From [Mycobacterium] manitobense (lineage in GTDB: Bacteria > Actinomycetota > Actinomycetes > Mycobacteriales > Mycobacteriaceae), in contig NZ_JACKSJ010000104.1 in assembly GCF_025821665.1 (NCBI RefSeq), positions 18,272 to 82,271 of the forward strand: 64,000 bases of DNA, read 5' to 3'. Both the position numbers and the translations under genes were made by a program. The notes under the pieces were generated by a model. That model had not been told where the DNA came from, searched no databases, and saw nothing but the letters and a program-made list of their open reading frames with translations. Of the stretch, positions 7,960 to 18,228 are shown piece by piece. Position 1 is the stretch's first letter, and each line of letters begins with the position of its first letter.

Positions 7960-8364
7960 ATGCAGCAGGATGAAAATCTTGCCGCGGTCGTGACCACCGC
8001 CGCGCAGGACATCGGCAGCTTCATCCGGAGTCAGCGCGAAGCGGCCCAGGTATCGGTGCGGCAGCTGGCCGAGAAGGCCGGCGTCAGCAATCCCTACCTC
8101 AGTCAGATCGAGCGGGGACTGCGCAAACCGTCCGCCGACGTGCTCAACCAGATCGCGAAGGCGTTGCGGGTGTCAGCCGAAGTGCTCTACGTCCGGGCCG
8201 GGATCCTCGAGCCGAGCGAGACCAGCGAAGTACGCGACGCCATCGTCAACGACGCGGCGATCAACGAGCGGCAGAAGCGGGTCCTGCTCGACATCTACTC
8301 CTCGTTCGTACAGCAGAACGAGGCTGCGGAGCTCCCGGCGGAAGGGGAGCCGACGACTGACTGA
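7960..8364 (+). CDS. XRE-family regulator (Rv0474 type)
   Basis: A 134-residue protein with an HTH_3 domain at about residues 18-73, including VRQLAEKAGVSNPYLSQIER. A short acidic tail follows. The Rv0474 ortholog has been described as a copper-responsive regulator; whether that holds here is unknown. The ATG at 7960 follows a GGAGGGGG box. It lies immediately upstream of hbhA, 63 bases away in the same direction. Confidence 0.88.
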   Translation: MQQDENLAAVVTTAAQDIGSFIRSQREAAQVSVRQLAEKAGVSNPYLSQIERGLRKPSADVLNQIAKALRVSAEVLYVRAGILEPSETSEVRDAIVNDAAINERQKRVLLDIYSSFVQQNEAAELPAEGEPTTD

Positions 8365-8427
8365 GAACAGATCCGCCCCTGAGAACCACATATCTGAATG
8401 AAGACAGATCCTGAAAGGAAGTACGAC

Positions 8428-9084
8428 ATGGCCGAGAAGAACCAGCAGCAGAACCTCGACATCGAAGACCTGAAGGCGCCGCTGCTCGCGGCCGTGGGTG
8501 CCGCCGACCTGGCGCTCGCCACCGTCAACGAGATCGTGGCCAGCCTGCGTGACCGCGCCGGCGACGCCCGCACCGACGCGAACGCCCGTCTCGAGGAGCG
8601 TCGCGCCCGGCTGAACAAGCTGCAGGAAGAGATCCCCGCACAGGTCGGTGAGCTGCGCGAGCGGCTGACCACCGAAGAGCTGCGCAAGGCGGCCGAGGGG
8701 TACGCCGACGCCGCGCAGACCACCTACGTGAAGCTCGTCGAGCGTGGCGAGGCCGCACTCGAGCGGCTCCGCAGCCAGCCGGCCCTCGAGGACGCCGCCA
8801 ACCGCGTCGAGGGGATCACCGACCAGGCCGTCGAGCTGACCCAGGAGGCGCTCGGCAACGTGGCCACGCAGACCCGCGCCGTCGGTGAGCGGGCCGCCAA
8901 GCTGGTGGGTGTCGAGCTGCCGAAGCGCACCGAGAGCGCCTCGGAGCCGGTGAAGAAGGCCGCCGTCAAGGCGCCTGCCCCCACCCCGGCCAAGAAGACC
9001 GCCCCGGCGCCGGCCGCCAAGAAGGCCCCGGCCAAGAAGGCCCCGGCCAAGAAGGCTCCGGCCAAGAAGGTCACACAGAAGTAA
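8428..9084 (+). CDS. hbhA: heparin-binding hemagglutinin
   Basis: This surface adhesin has 218 residues: a long N-terminal alpha-helical coiled coil (about residues 5-150), a linker, and a Lys/Ala/Pro-rich tail. The tail carries repeats such as [14 protein letters not shown] and binds sulfated glycans. In pathogens HBHA promotes attachment to epithelial cells and is methylated on tail lysines; in environmental species it is linked to aggregation and lipid inclusions. The ATG at 8428 is set by GAAAGGAAG and by the family N-terminus; the frame opens 10 codons earlier. There is no signal peptide, as usual for this protein. Confidence 0.95.
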   Translation: MAEKNQQQNLDIEDLKAPLLAAVGAADLALATVNEIVASLRDRAGDARTDANARLEERRARLNKLQEEIPAQVGELRERLTTEELRKAAEGYADAAQTTYVKLVERGEAALERLRSQPALEDAANRVEGITDQAVELTQEALGNVATQTRAVGERAAKLVGVELPKRTESASEPVKKAAVKAPAPTPAKKTAPAPAAKKAPAKKAPAKKAPAKKVTQK

Positions 9085-9120
9085 TTCGACGCACGGATGG
9101 CGCCCGCTTAGGGTGGTGAG

Positions 9121-9405
9121 GTGATACTTGCCGACCTAGCGGGCGTCATCTCTTTCGCCCTGGTCCTCGTCGTCCTGGTGGTGGGCGTCTACTCGTTCGT
9201 GCACGCGGCGATCCAGCGGACCGACGCCTACCCCGCCGCCGGCAAGCTCACCAAGCCGGTGTGGCTGGCGATCCTCGGCGTGAGCGTGCTGCTGCTGCTC
9301 CTGCTGCAGGACGTGTTCGGCGCCGCGATCTGCGCCTGCGCCGCCGGCGTCTACCTCGTCGACGTACGGCCCAAGATCCTGGAGATCCAAGGGAAGTCAC
9401 GCTGA
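9121..9405 (+). CDS. small membrane protein, DUF2516 (Rv0476 type)
   Basis: This 94-residue protein has two or three hydrophobic segments (about residues 8-30, 48-62 and 66-80). The start is the GTG at 9121, with TAGGGT at 9109-9114 six bases before it, which fits a leaderless transcript. It lies four bases before the next gene, so they are likely one operon. No function is known. Confidence 0.8.
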   Translation: MILADLAGVISFALVLVVLVVGVYSFVHAAIQRTDAYPAAGKLTKPVWLAILGVSVLLLLLLQDVFGAAICACAAGVYLVDVRPKILEIQGKSR

Positions 9406-9408
9406 CCC

Positions 9409-9813
9409 GTGCGACCCGTCGTCACCGCCGCGCTGGCGGCCCTCAGCATCCTCGCGTCCGCGTTCACCGTGCTGCCCACGGCGGCGGCCAACCCGGTCCC
9501 GGCTCCGCCGTACGTCGACCACGTCGAGTGGGCCAAGTGGGGTGACCTGTCCAGCCTGCGGGTCTACCCGACGCCGTCCGGCCGGCAGGCCGCTTCCGCG
9601 CCTGCGGACGTGGCGTGGGCCGAGGTGCTCGCGCTGTCCCCGGACGCCGCGATTCCCGGCATGCGCGAACAGTTCATCTGCCACTGGCAGTTCGCCGAGA
9701 TGGCCGAACCCGGCAAGGTGAGCTGGAACCTCGAGCCGTGGCGTCCGGAGGTGACCGGCGAGGAGATGATGGCCGCCGGCTGTAATCCGGGCGGCACCCT
9801 GGAGCCGTTCTGA
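9409..9813 (+). CDS. secreted protein (Rv0477 type, DUF2599)
   Basis: This 134-residue protein has a Sec signal peptide ending near residue 27 ([13 protein letters not shown]). The mature part has two Cys residues (ICHWQF and GCNPGG) that could form a disulfide, as expected for DUF2599 exported proteins. The GTG start at 9409 follows the upstream gene closely, and its stop overlaps the deoC start. Function unknown. Confidence 0.8.
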   Translation: MRPVVTAALAALSILASAFTVLPTAAANPVPAPPYVDHVEWAKWGDLSSLRVYPTPSGRQAASAPADVAWAEVLALSPDAAIPGMREQFICHWQFAEMAEPGKVSWNLEPWRPEVTGEEMMAAGCNPGGTLEPF

Positions 9814-10490
9814 TGGTGTGGACCCGCGATGCGGTGGCCGAGCTCGTCGACCACACCCTGCTCAAGCCGCAGGCCACCGAGGCCGACGTCGTCGCGCTGA
9901 TGCGCGAGGCCGACGCACTCGGCGTGTACGCCGCCTGCGTGTCGCCGACGATGGTGGCCGCCGCGAAGTCGGCGCAGGCGCCGGGACCGGTGATCGCCGC
10001 GGTGGTCGGTTTCCCCTCGGGCAAGCACTTCTCCGCCGTCAAGGCGCACGAGGCGGTGCTGGCGACCGCAGCAGGAGCCGTCGAGATCGACATGGTGATC
10101 GACGTCGGCGCTGCGGTAGCGGGCGACTTCGACGCGGTGCACGACGACATCGCCGCGGTACGCGCGGCCGTCGGCGAAGGCGTCATCCTGAAGGTGATCC
10201 TCGAGTCGGCCGCGCTGCTCGAGTTCGCCGGTGAACACGCGCTGGTCGAGGCGTGCCGGGCCGCCGAGGCCGCCGACGCCGACTTCGTGAAGACCTCAAC
10301 CGGCTTCCACCCCAGCGGCGGCGCGTCGGTGGCCGCCGTGGAATTGATGGCCGCGACGGTCGGGCCGCGGCTCGAGGTCAAGGCCAGCGGCGGCATCCGC
10401 ACCGCAGCCGACGCGGTGGCGATGCTCGACGCCGGTGCGACGCGGCTGGGCCTGTCGGGCACGCGCGCCGTGCTCGACGCGCTCGACTGA
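9813..10490 (+). CDS. deoC: deoxyribose-phosphate aldolase
   Basis: This class I aldolase splits 2-deoxyribose 5-phosphate to glyceraldehyde 3-phosphate and acetaldehyde in nucleoside salvage. The 225 residues form a TIM barrel. The N-terminal [10 protein letters not shown] motif, the Schiff-base Lys in FVKTSTGF (about residue 162) and the second Lys in VKASGGIRT are all present. The ATG shares a base with the preceding TGA. It ends a short operon that meets the next gene tail to tail. Confidence 0.95.
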   Translation: MVWTRDAVAELVDHTLLKPQATEADVVALMREADALGVYAACVSPTMVAAAKSAQAPGPVIAAVVGFPSGKHFSAVKAHEAVLATAAGAVEIDMVIDVGAAVAGDFDAVHDDIAAVRAAVGEGVILKVILESAALLEFAGEHALVEACRAAEAADADFVKTSTGFHPSGGASVAAVELMAATVGPRLEVKASGGIRTAADAVAMLDAGATRLGLSGTRAVLDALD

Positions 10491-10510
10491 CCCGGCTCAG
10501 CGCCGCGGGA

Positions 10511-11404
10511 TCAGAGCTCGGAGAAGCAGGGGTCCTGCTGGCCCTTGGGCATCTGGGCGTTCTCCGTGGCGAACACCGCCGTCACTCCGGTGTCGGTGAC
10601 CTCGACGCTGCGGGCGGTGATGTCCATCGGGTAGTTCTTCGTCAGTTCGCCGGTGAACGCGTCGAGCGCGGGCTGCACCGTCTCGCGGGGCAGCGTGAAG
10701 CCGAGCCCAGTCAGGTTCGTCACCTGAAGCCCGATCCCGCCGTCGACGACCTCCGGCTTGGCCGTGATGGTGCCGAGCGCGCCCTCCAGCTCGATCGTGC
10801 CGCCCTGCGGGTTGGTCGTGACGCCCGTCAAGAAGCTGCCGAACAGCGGAATAGCATCCTGCACAGTCTGTTTGATGCCGTCGGCGGCCCAGGTGATGTT
10901 CGCCGTGAGTGATCCGACCGAGCCGCCGGAGGTCGCGGTGTCCTCGAGGCGGACGTCGCGGATGTCGATGGCCACCTTCATGCCCTTGGCCTCGCGGATC
11001 TGGTTGCCCGCCGTCTCGATGTTGATGTTCGTGTAGTGCCCCGTCATGTGCTGCAGCAGGAACGGCGGAAGCGGGTCGAACGACGCCTTCGCCTCGTCCT
11101 GCACGATGCACGACACCACCCGGGAGACGACGTCGTCGGCGCGGTTGCGGGCATACAGCTCACCGCCGAGCAGTCCGGCGGCCACCAACGCGACCACGAT
11201 GACCACCACGAGCACGATCGACAGCGGATCGCGGAACAGGCCCTTGATCTTGTCGCCGAAGGAGGAGCGCTCGTCCTCGCCCGCTGGCGGCGGACCCTGG
11301 GGCGGGTAGCCCTGCCCGCCGGGCGGTGGCGGCGGCAGATTCGGCGGTGGGGGTGGTGGCGGGACGGGCGGCTGGTTGGCAGGGCGGGCCCAGTCATCGG
11401 TCAC
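10511..11404 (-). CDS. proline-rich membrane-anchored DUF2993 protein (Rv0479c type)
   Basis: This 297-residue protein has a Pro-rich cytosolic N-terminus (about residues 10-45) and one membrane segment (SIVLVVVIVVALVAAGLLGG, about 61-80). The extracytoplasmic DUF2993 domain follows. That domain is shared with LmeA-like envelope proteins that bind lipids or act in mannan assembly. The GTG start at 11404 overlaps the stop of the upstream hydrolase (GTGA). The specific role is unknown. Confidence 0.8.
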   Translation of the reverse strand: MTDDWARPANQPPVPPPPPPPNLPPPPPGGQGYPPQGPPPAGEDERSSFGDKIKGLFRDPLSIVLVVVIVVALVAAGLLGGELYARNRADDVVSRVVSCIVQDEAKASFDPLPPFLLQHMTGHYTNINIETAGNQIREAKGMKVAIDIRDVRLEDTATSGGSVGSLTANITWAADGIKQTVQDAIPLFGSFLTGVTTNPQGGTIELEGALGTITAKPEVVDGGIGLQVTNLTGLGFTLPRETVQPALDAFTGELTKNYPMDITARSVEVTDTGVTAVFATENAQMPKGQQDPCFSEL

Positions 11405-12216
11405 CCGAGCGATTCTGCCTTACCGAACTGAGCCGACCCCGAGCGGTTGTCCAGCACCGCGATGCTGTCGCGTGCTTTCTGCGCGGTCTCGTGGTCGATG
11501 TCGGCCAGCAGCAGCTGGGCATCCGGACCCGCGCTGACCAGCTCGTCGCCGGTGGGGGAGGCGACCAGGCTGTGGCCGACCCCGGTGGGTCCGGAGGCCG
11601 CGACCTCGTCACCCGGGTACGCCTGGCCGACGGCCGCGACGTAGCCGGTGGTGTCGAGCGCGCGGGCCCGCGCCAGCAACGTCCACTGGTCGACCTTGCC
11701 CGGGCCCGACCCCCACGAGGCGTGCACGGTGATCAACTGGGCGCCGCGGCGGGCCAGCTCGACGTAGAGCTCCGGGAAGCGGATGTCGTAGCAGGTGGTC
11801 AGGCCCACCTGGAAGCCTCCGACGGCGAGCATCGCCGGCTCGGAACCCGGTGCGACCGTGCGTGATTCGCGGAACCCGAACGCGTCGTAGAGGTGGATTT
11901 TGTGGTAGTGCGTTTCGACACCGGGACCGGCGGCGATCAACGTGTTGGTCACCCGGCCGTCGCCGCTCGGGGTGAACATCCCCGCGACCACCACGATCCC
12001 CGAGCGGTCCGCGACGCGACGCACACCGTCGGCCCACGGGCCGTCGAGCGGTTCGGCGACGGGCGCCAGCGGCACCCCGAAGCGGCACATCGTCGCCTCC
12101 GGGAACAGCACCAGTTCCGCGCCCGCGTCGGCGGCGCGCCTGGTGTATTCCTCGACCGTCTCCAGATTGGCGGCCGGGTCGGTGCCTGCGGCGATCTGTG
12201 CCAGGGCGATCCGCAT
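11401..12216 (-). CDS. carbon-nitrogen hydrolase, nitrilase superfamily (Rv0480c type)
   Basis: This 271-residue amidohydrolase has the Glu-Lys-Cys triad in place: Glu in LVLFPEATM (about residue 40), Lys in HYHKIHLYD (about 106) and Cys in LTTCYDIRFPEL (about 140). It resembles omega-amidase and Nit1-like proteins that remove damaged glutathione or dicarboxylate amides. The exact substrate is not evident. ATG start at 12216; its stop overlaps the following DUF2993 gene. Confidence 0.88.
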   Translation of the reverse strand: MRIALAQIAAGTDPAANLETVEEYTRRAADAGAELVLFPEATMCRFGVPLAPVAEPLDGPWADGVRRVADRSGIVVVAGMFTPSGDGRVTNTLIAAGPGVETHYHKIHLYDAFGFRESRTVAPGSEPAMLAVGGFQVGLTTCYDIRFPELYVELARRGAQLITVHASWGSGPGKVDQWTLLARARALDTTGYVAAVGQAYPGDEVAASGPTGVGHSLVASPTGDELVSAGPDAQLLLADIDHETAQKARDSIAVLDNRSGSAQFGKAESLG

Positions 12217-12220
12217 GACC

Positions 12221-13006
12221 TCAGCCTAACGGCGCAATGTGTTCCCACGGGACCGTGAGCACCCCGTCGCGGATGCGGCGCCGCGGCGGCTCGACCGGGA
12301 GGCCCTGCTCACGCAGCAGGCCGAGCATCGCCCGCCAGCGGACCCGGGGCCCGAAGACGCCGTGCCCGGCGACACTGGCCCAGGCACGGTCGGCGGCCAC
12401 CAGCAGGGCGTGGATCGGCTGCCCCGGCACGTTGTGGTGGATCAGCACCTTGGGCAGCCGTTCGGCGAGATCGGAGGGCCGCTCGATCGCGAACGGGTCG
12501 CAGGCCAGCGTCAGGCTGACCGGCGCCTCGGCGTCGAGCAGCACCCAGGCGCACCGCCTGCCCAACTCGTCGCAGGTGCCGTCGAGGATCAGCCCGCCCG
12601 GCGCCAGCCGCCGCTGCATCGCCGACCACGCATCGGCGACGGCCTCGACCGGATACTGCCGGAGCACGTTGAACGCGCGGACCAGGACCGGGTTCAGGCC
12701 GGCCAGTTCGAAGCCGCCGAGCGCGAAGTCGACCCCTGCCGTGGCGGACGGGCGGGCCGCGTCGACCCGCTCGGGATGGATCTCCAGGCCCACCACCCGA
12801 ACGTCCGGCCGGATCGGCCGCAACCGCGAGGCCAGCTCGAGCGTGGTGACCGGCAGAGCGCCGTAGCCGAGGTCGACGACCAGCGGGTCGGTGGCCGAAC
12901 CGACGGCGGTGCGGACCCGGGCCGAGTGCACCAGCCATCTGTCGCTGCGGCGGAGCCGGTTGTAACCGGTGGTGCCGCGGGTCAGCTGGCCGAGGGGCGC
13001 ACCCAC
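12221..13006 (-). CDS. class I SAM-dependent methyltransferase-like protein
   Basis: This 261-residue protein has a motif I-like segment VVDLGYGALPVTT at about residues 43-55 and an acidic motif II-like stretch VVGLEIHPERVDAA. Both indicate a Rossmann SAM-binding fold. The C-terminal half is unlike well-known enzymes. The stop is 4 bases from the start of the hydrolase gene, and upstream it follows the DUF2505 gene by 21 bases, so all are likely one operon. GTG start at 13006. Substrate unknown. Confidence 0.7.
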   Translation of the reverse strand: MGAPLGQLTRGTTGYNRLRRSDRWLVHSARVRTAVGSATDPLVVDLGYGALPVTTLELASRLRPIRPDVRVVGLEIHPERVDAARPSATAGVDFALGGFELAGLNPVLVRAFNVLRQYPVEAVADAWSAMQRRLAPGGLILDGTCDELGRRCAWVLLDAEAPVSLTLACDPFAIERPSDLAERLPKVLIHHNVPGQPIHALLVAADRAWASVAGHGVFGPRVRWRAMLGLLREQGLPVEPPRRRIRDGVLTVPWEHIAPLG

Positions 13007-13027
13007 GGACCGAGTGTATGGCGCAGG

Positions 13028-13540
13028 TCAGGCGTTCTCGGCGATCCACGCCGTGGTGAAGCGCTGCTCGGCGATCAGCACGTCGACGAGCTGGCCGCCG
13101 ATCAGGTTCTCCAACTTGCCGCCGACGAGCGGGACACGCACCTCGACAGTGGCCTTGCAGGTCAGTCGCGACGCCTCGCCCGCCCGTATCGGAGCCAGCG
13201 TCATCGCGCCGTCGAGGGTGACCGGAGCGCCGAGGATCACGCCGTTGACGAACCCGGTCGCGCGGCCGTCGGTGACCGGATCCCAGTGCTCCTCGCGCTG
13301 GATCGCCAGGTCGCCGCGGTGGAACTGGGTGACGATTCCCGGGAGCCGGTCGGCGCGCAGCACCTGCGTGGTGGCGACGGTGACGCCGCCGTCCGGCCCG
13401 GCGGTCAGCGCGTCCAGCGAATAGTCGTCGGCGCCGGAATCGGTCAGCCGGGACAGCCAGTAGCCCTCGTCACGCAGCGCCCGGTGAACCTCTTCGACGG
13501 TGCCCTCGTATTCGGTGGCCAAGTCGAATGAACGCGGCAT
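13028..13540 (-). CDS. DUF2505 protein (Rv0481c type)
   Basis: This 170-residue protein belongs to the START/polyketide-cyclase-like DUF2505 group, which forms a helix-grip cavity for hydrophobic ligands. The N-terminal MPRSFDLATEYEGTVEEVHR and the C-terminal helix LIGGQLVDVLIAEQRFTTAW fit. There is no catalytic signature. The ATG at 13540 is 26 bases from the divergent murB start, so the promoters overlap. Confidence 0.8.
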   Translation of the reverse strand: MPRSFDLATEYEGTVEEVHRALRDEGYWLSRLTDSGADDYSLDALTAGPDGGVTVATTQVLRADRLPGIVTQFHRGDLAIQREEHWDPVTDGRATGFVNGVILGAPVTLDGAMTLAPIRAGEASRLTCKATVEVRVPLVGGKLENLIGGQLVDVLIAEQRFTTAWIAENA

Positions 13541-13566
13541 AGCCAGCCAGGCTACCGTGACAGCCC

Positions 13567-14607
<1,041 letters not shown>

Positions 14608-14622
14608 GTACGCTGGATCCAC

Positions 14623-15924
14623 GTGAGCGCAGAGGCGAAGTGGCCAGCCGGTCGGCCCCTGATGAATCGGCGGAAGGCCCTGACCGCACTGGCGGTCGGT
14701 GTCGTCGTTCCCGCTGCCCTGGCGGCCTGCGGCAACGAGGTGGGGTCACCGGAGGCCGCCGATGAAGCGCCCGCCGCTCCCGAGCTGAAATTCGAGCCCG
14801 CGGCCGCGGCCACCGACGTGTCGCCGAATGCCCCGGTCAGCCTCGAGGTGAGCGGCGGATTCATCCAGCGTGTGGTGCTGGCCAACGCCGAGGGCAAGCC
14901 CGTCGCGGGTGTCCTCAACCGGGAGCGCACCGCGTTCAGCACCACCGAACCGCTGGGTTACGGGACGTCGTACACCTGGGGCGGGTCGGTGGTCGGCGAG
15001 GACGGCAAGGCCGTGCCGGTCAAGGGCACGTTCAGCACGATCGACCCGGCCACCCAGGTCAGCGGGCAGTTCCAGCTGGCCGACGGGCAGACCGTCGGTA
15101 TCGCGGCGCCCGTCATCCTGCAGTTCGACGCGTCGATCGACGACAACGACAAGCCGACGGTCGAACGGGCGCTGTCGGTCACCACGAACCCGCCGACCGA
15201 GGGCAGCTGGGCCTGGCTGCCCGACGAGGTCGGCGGCTCCCGCGTGCACTGGCGCACCCGTGAGTACTTCGCCCCCGGCACCACCGTGCGGGTCGACGCC
15301 CGGCTCTACGGCGTGCCGTTCGGGCAGGACGCCTATGGCGCGGCGGACTCGTCGCTGGACTTCACTATCGGCCGCCGCCAGCTGGTCAAGGCGGAGGCGT
15401 CGTCACACCAGATCGAGGTCATCACCGACGCGGGGACGATCATGACCCTGCCGTGCAGCTACGGCGAGGGCGATCTGGACCGCAACGTCACCCGCAGCGG
15501 CATCCATGTGGTCACCGAGAAGTACGAGGACTTCTACATGACCAACCCGGCCGCCGGATACGCCAACATCCGGGAGCGGTTCGCCGTGCGGATCTCCAAC
15601 AACGGCGAGTTCATCCACGCCAACCCGGCGAGTTCGGGCGCGCAGGGCAACAGCAACGTCACCAACGGCTGTATCAACCTGTCGACCGAGGACGCACAGC
15701 AGTACTTCAACACCGCGATGTACGGCGACCCGGTCGAGGTGACCGGCACCCGGATCCAGCTGTCCTACGCGGACGGCGACATCTGGGACTGGGCCGTGCC
15801 GTGGGAGGAGTGGAAGTCGATGTCGGCGCTGTCGGACGCCGCGCCGCCGTCGGGCATCCCCAGCACCGCGCCTGCCGTGCCGTCGGGCGCCCCGCAGCCG
15901 GTGAACGACCGCCCCGGCGGCTGA
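14623..15924 (+). CDS. lprQ: L,D-transpeptidase lipoprotein (LdtMt5 / LprQ type)
   Basis: This envelope enzyme makes 3-3 peptidoglycan cross-links. It has 433 residues. A signal peptide ends in a lipobox, LAAC, at about residue 35. Two Ig-like domains follow, then the YkuD catalytic domain with FIHANP and [10 protein letters not shown] (catalytic Cys near residue 348). The tail is Pro/Ser-rich. In a typical Ldt the motif is HGTx..SHGCxR; here the His segment reads [11 protein letters not shown], as in the LdtMt5 group. The GTG at 14623 lies 15 bases after murB. Confidence 0.93.
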   Translation: MSAEAKWPAGRPLMNRRKALTALAVGVVVPAALAACGNEVGSPEAADEAPAAPELKFEPAAAATDVSPNAPVSLEVSGGFIQRVVLANAEGKPVAGVLNRERTAFSTTEPLGYGTSYTWGGSVVGEDGKAVPVKGTFSTIDPATQVSGQFQLADGQTVGIAAPVILQFDASIDDNDKPTVERALSVTTNPPTEGSWAWLPDEVGGSRVHWRTREYFAPGTTVRVDARLYGVPFGQDAYGAADSSLDFTIGRRQLVKAEASSHQIEVITDAGTIMTLPCSYGEGDLDRNVTRSGIHVVTEKYEDFYMTNPAAGYANIRERFAVRISNNGEFIHANPASSGAQGNSNVTNGCINLSTEDAQQYFNTAMYGDPVEVTGTRIQLSYADGDIWDWAVPWEEWKSMSALSDAAPPSGIPSTAPAVPSGAPQPVNDRPGG

Positions 15925-15925
15925 C

Positions 15926-16681
15926 TCACCTCCGGTTGAAGCGCGACCCGGCCGCGCCGCTGACCTGATCGCGCGGCCGCACCACGATCAAATCGAGGTC
16001 GACGTGTGAGGGCCGGTCGGCGACGAATCCGATGACCTCGGCGATGTCCTCGGCGACCAGCGGGGTGACGCCCTCATAGACCTTCGCCGCACGCTCCTCG
16101 TCGCCCTCGAACCGGTTCAGCGAGAACTCGGTCTGCACCATGCCCGGTGCGACCTCGGTGAGCCGCACCGGCTTTCCGAGCAGCTCGCTGCGCAGCGTGC
16201 GGTGCAGGACGCCCTGGGCGTGCTTGGCGGAGGTGTAGCCGGAGCCGTTGTCGTAGATCTCCACGGCGGCGATCGAGGTGACCGTGATGATCAGCCCGTC
16301 GCCGGACTCGATGAGTTTGGGCAGCAGCGCCCGGGTGACGAGCAGCGTGCCCAGGACGTTCGACTCCCACATCCAGCGCCAGTTGTCGACGTCGGCGTCG
16401 GCCACGGGCTCCAGACCCCTGGCCCCGCCGGCGTTGTTGACCAGCACGTCGACCCGGTCCAGGCCGGCGGCCAGCGCCGCAACCGCGTCGGCGTCTGTGA
16501 CGTCCACCACAGCCGCGGTGCCGCCGATCTCATCGGCGACGGCCTGCACCAGCTCCTCGCGGCGGGCGGCGCAGACTACGTGAAAGCCTTGTGCGGCAAG
16601 GGTTCTCGCGGTCGCCGCACCGATGCCCGCGCTGGCACCGGTGACCACTGCGACGCGCCGGCCGGAAGTGGGAGTCGTCAT
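15926..16681 (-). CDS. short-chain dehydrogenase/reductase (Rv0484c type)
   Basis: A classical SDR of 251 residues with TGASAGIGAAT at about 15-25, the NNAGG motif near 90 and the active-site YTSAK near 158. It probably oxidises or reduces an alcohol or ketone with NAD(P). The substrate is unknown. It is convergent with the transpeptidase gene (stops 2 bases apart). It is divergent from the leaderless uORF and ROK gene, so the 188-base gap holds two promoters. Confidence 0.88.
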   Translation of the reverse strand: MTTPTSGRRVAVVTGASAGIGAATARTLAAQGFHVVCAARREELVQAVADEIGGTAAVVDVTDADAVAALAAGLDRVDVLVNNAGGARGLEPVADADVDNWRWMWESNVLGTLLVTRALLPKLIESGDGLIITVTSIAAVEIYDNGSGYTSAKHAQGVLHRTLRSELLGKPVRLTEVAPGMVQTEFSLNRFEGDEERAAKVYEGVTPLVAEDIAEVIGFVADRPSHVDLDLIVVRPRDQVSGAAGSRFNRR

Positions 16682-16704
16682 CTGAACAACTCTAGCCAGC
16701 GTGT

Positions 16705-16710
16705 TAGATT
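16705..16710 (+). promoter_or_regulatory. -10 box of leaderless polycysteine uORF transcript
   Basis: TAGATT at 16705-16710 lies exactly 6 bases before a GTG at 16717. CTGAAC at 16682-16687 is a weak -35 at 17-bp spacing. This geometry places transcription start on the GTG itself. Confidence 0.55.
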
Positions 16711-16716
16711 CACTTC

Positions 16717-16788
16717 GTGTCCAGGATGTGTCAGGTCAGCGCCGCGCAGCACTGTTGTTGCTGTCGCCGCTCGCGCCGCCGCGCCTGA
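16717..16788 (+). CDS. polycysteine leaderless uORF, candidate Cys attenuator
   Basis: The GTG at 16717 opens a 23-codon ORF reading MSRMCQVSAAQHCCCCRRSR then RRA and a TGA at 16786-16788. Four Cys codons in a row (TGT TGT TGC TGT, 16753-16764) follow one earlier Cys codon. An Arg-rich stretch comes after. Leaderless short ORFs rich in Cys codons are known in mycobacteria to act as cysteine-responsive attenuators of downstream genes. This one precedes the ROK regulator by 81 bases and mshA beyond it. The peptide itself probably has no function; the codons sense Cys-tRNA. That it works this way here is inference. Confidence 0.65.
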   Translation: MSRMCQVSAAQHCCCCRRSRRRA

Positions 16789-16869
16789 CCGACCCGAGGA
16801 CAATTCTTCCGTCCCGTTGATTCGCAGGTGTGGCAAGGACCCCACCAGCCGACCGACAGAGGACATCCC

Positions 16870-18207
16870 GTGAGTATTGCCACCCCCGCCCCCACTGCGA
16901 TCTCCCCCATCGCGAGCTCGCCGATCTCGCGCCGCGCCCACGTGCGCACCGCGCCGACCGTCAAGCGGGCGCCGCTGGCCCGCCACCACATCGTCGCCCC
17001 GTCGCTGCGGGTCGCCGACACCGCCGCCGCACTGGTGTTCAGCGCCGCGCGGACCCGCGGACCCATCGCCCGCGACGCCATCGCCAGGGTCACCGGCCTG
17101 AGCATCGCGACGGTCAACCGCCAGGTCACCGCCCTGCTCGACGCCGGTGTGCTGCGGGAACGCGCCGACCTCGCCGCCTCCGGGGCGATCGGCAGGCCGC
17201 GGGTGCCCGTCGAGGTCAACCACGAGCCGTTCCTCACCCTCGGCGTGCACATCGGCGCCCGCACCACCAGCATCGTGGCCACCGACCTGTTCGGCCGCAC
17301 CCTCGACGTCGTCGAGACGCCGACCCCGCGCAGCGCCCAGGCCGCCGCGCTGGTGACGCTGGCCGACAGCGCCCGCCGCTACCTGAGCCGCTGGCACCGG
17401 CGCCGCCCGCTGTGGATCGGTGTCGCGGCGGGCGGCATCGTCGACAGCGGCACCGGACACCTCGACCACCCGCGGCTGGGCTGGTCGGACGCGCCCGTCG
17501 GCCCGGTGCTCGCCGAGTCGCTCGGCCTCCCGGTGTCGGTGGCCTCGCACGTCGACGCGATGGCCGGCGCCGAACTGCTGCTGGGCGTGCGCCGGGCGGC
17601 CACGGCCCCCGCCGCTTCGGCGCTCACGCACACGACGAGCCTGTACGTCTACGCCCGCGAGACCGTCGGGTACGCGCTCTCGATCGACGGCCGGGTGCAT
17701 TCGCCGGGCAGCGGGCCGGGCACCATCGCCGCGCTGCCCGCGCAGTCCAAATTGTTGGGCGGCACAGGACAACTGGAGTCCACGGTCAGCGACGAGGCGG
17801 TGCTCGCAGCCGCACGCCGACAGGGCGTCGTCCCCGCCGACGGACCGGCGTCGACCCTGGCGAACGTGCTGCGCGCGGCACGGCAGGGCAACGCGGCGGC
17901 CAGGGAGCTGCTCAACGAACGGGCCCGCGTGCTCGGCGAGTCGATCGCCCTGCTGCGCGACCTGCTCAACCCCGACGACCTCGTCGTCGGCGGGCAGGCG
18001 TTCACCGAGTACCCGGAGGCCATGGCGACCGTCGAGGCCGCCTTCGCCGAGCGGTCGGTGCTGGCGCCGCGCGACATCCGGCTGACGGCGTTCGGCAACC
18101 GGGTGCAGGAGGCCGGCGCGGGCATCGTGTCGCTCGGCGGGCTGTACGCCGATCCGATCGCGGCGATGCGCCGCGCGCAGGCCCGCCGCCCCGAAGCCAG
18201 CGCGTAG
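16870..18207 (+). CDS. ROK-family transcriptional regulator (Rv0485 type)
   Basis: This 445-residue protein has an N-terminal winged helix (PIARDAIARVTGLSIATVNR, about residues 62-81) and a C-terminal ROK sugar-kinase-like domain from about residue 115 (LGVHIGARTTSIVATDL). The usual kinase Asp motif is not clear, so it is likely a sensor only. Two frames are open along the whole gene; this one carries the ROK domain. The GTG at 16870 follows AGAGGA and fits the family N-terminus. It is followed by mshA after 21 bases. In M. tuberculosis the ortholog has been linked to control of PE/PPE genes. Confidence 0.9.
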   Translation: MSIATPAPTAISPIASSPISRRAHVRTAPTVKRAPLARHHIVAPSLRVADTAAALVFSAARTRGPIARDAIARVTGLSIATVNRQVTALLDAGVLRERADLAASGAIGRPRVPVEVNHEPFLTLGVHIGARTTSIVATDLFGRTLDVVETPTPRSAQAAALVTLADSARRYLSRWHRRRPLWIGVAAGGIVDSGTGHLDHPRLGWSDAPVGPVLAESLGLPVSVASHVDAMAGAELLLGVRRAATAPAASALTHTTSLYVYARETVGYALSIDGRVHSPGSGPGTIAALPAQSKLLGGTGQLESTVSDEAVLAAARRQGVVPADGPASTLANVLRAARQGNAAARELLNERARVLGESIALLRDLLNPDDLVVGGQAFTEYPEAMATVEAAFAERSVLAPRDIRLTAFGNRVQEAGAGIVSLGGLYADPIAAMRRAQARRPEASA

Positions 18208-18228
18208 CCGAGGTGTAGACATGACGGT

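Noticed and set aside
16678..18222. 514-codon minus-strand frame opposite the ROK gene, and a second plus frame at 16830-18218
   Set aside because: Both are shadows; only the frame from 16870 encodes the HTH and ROK domains.
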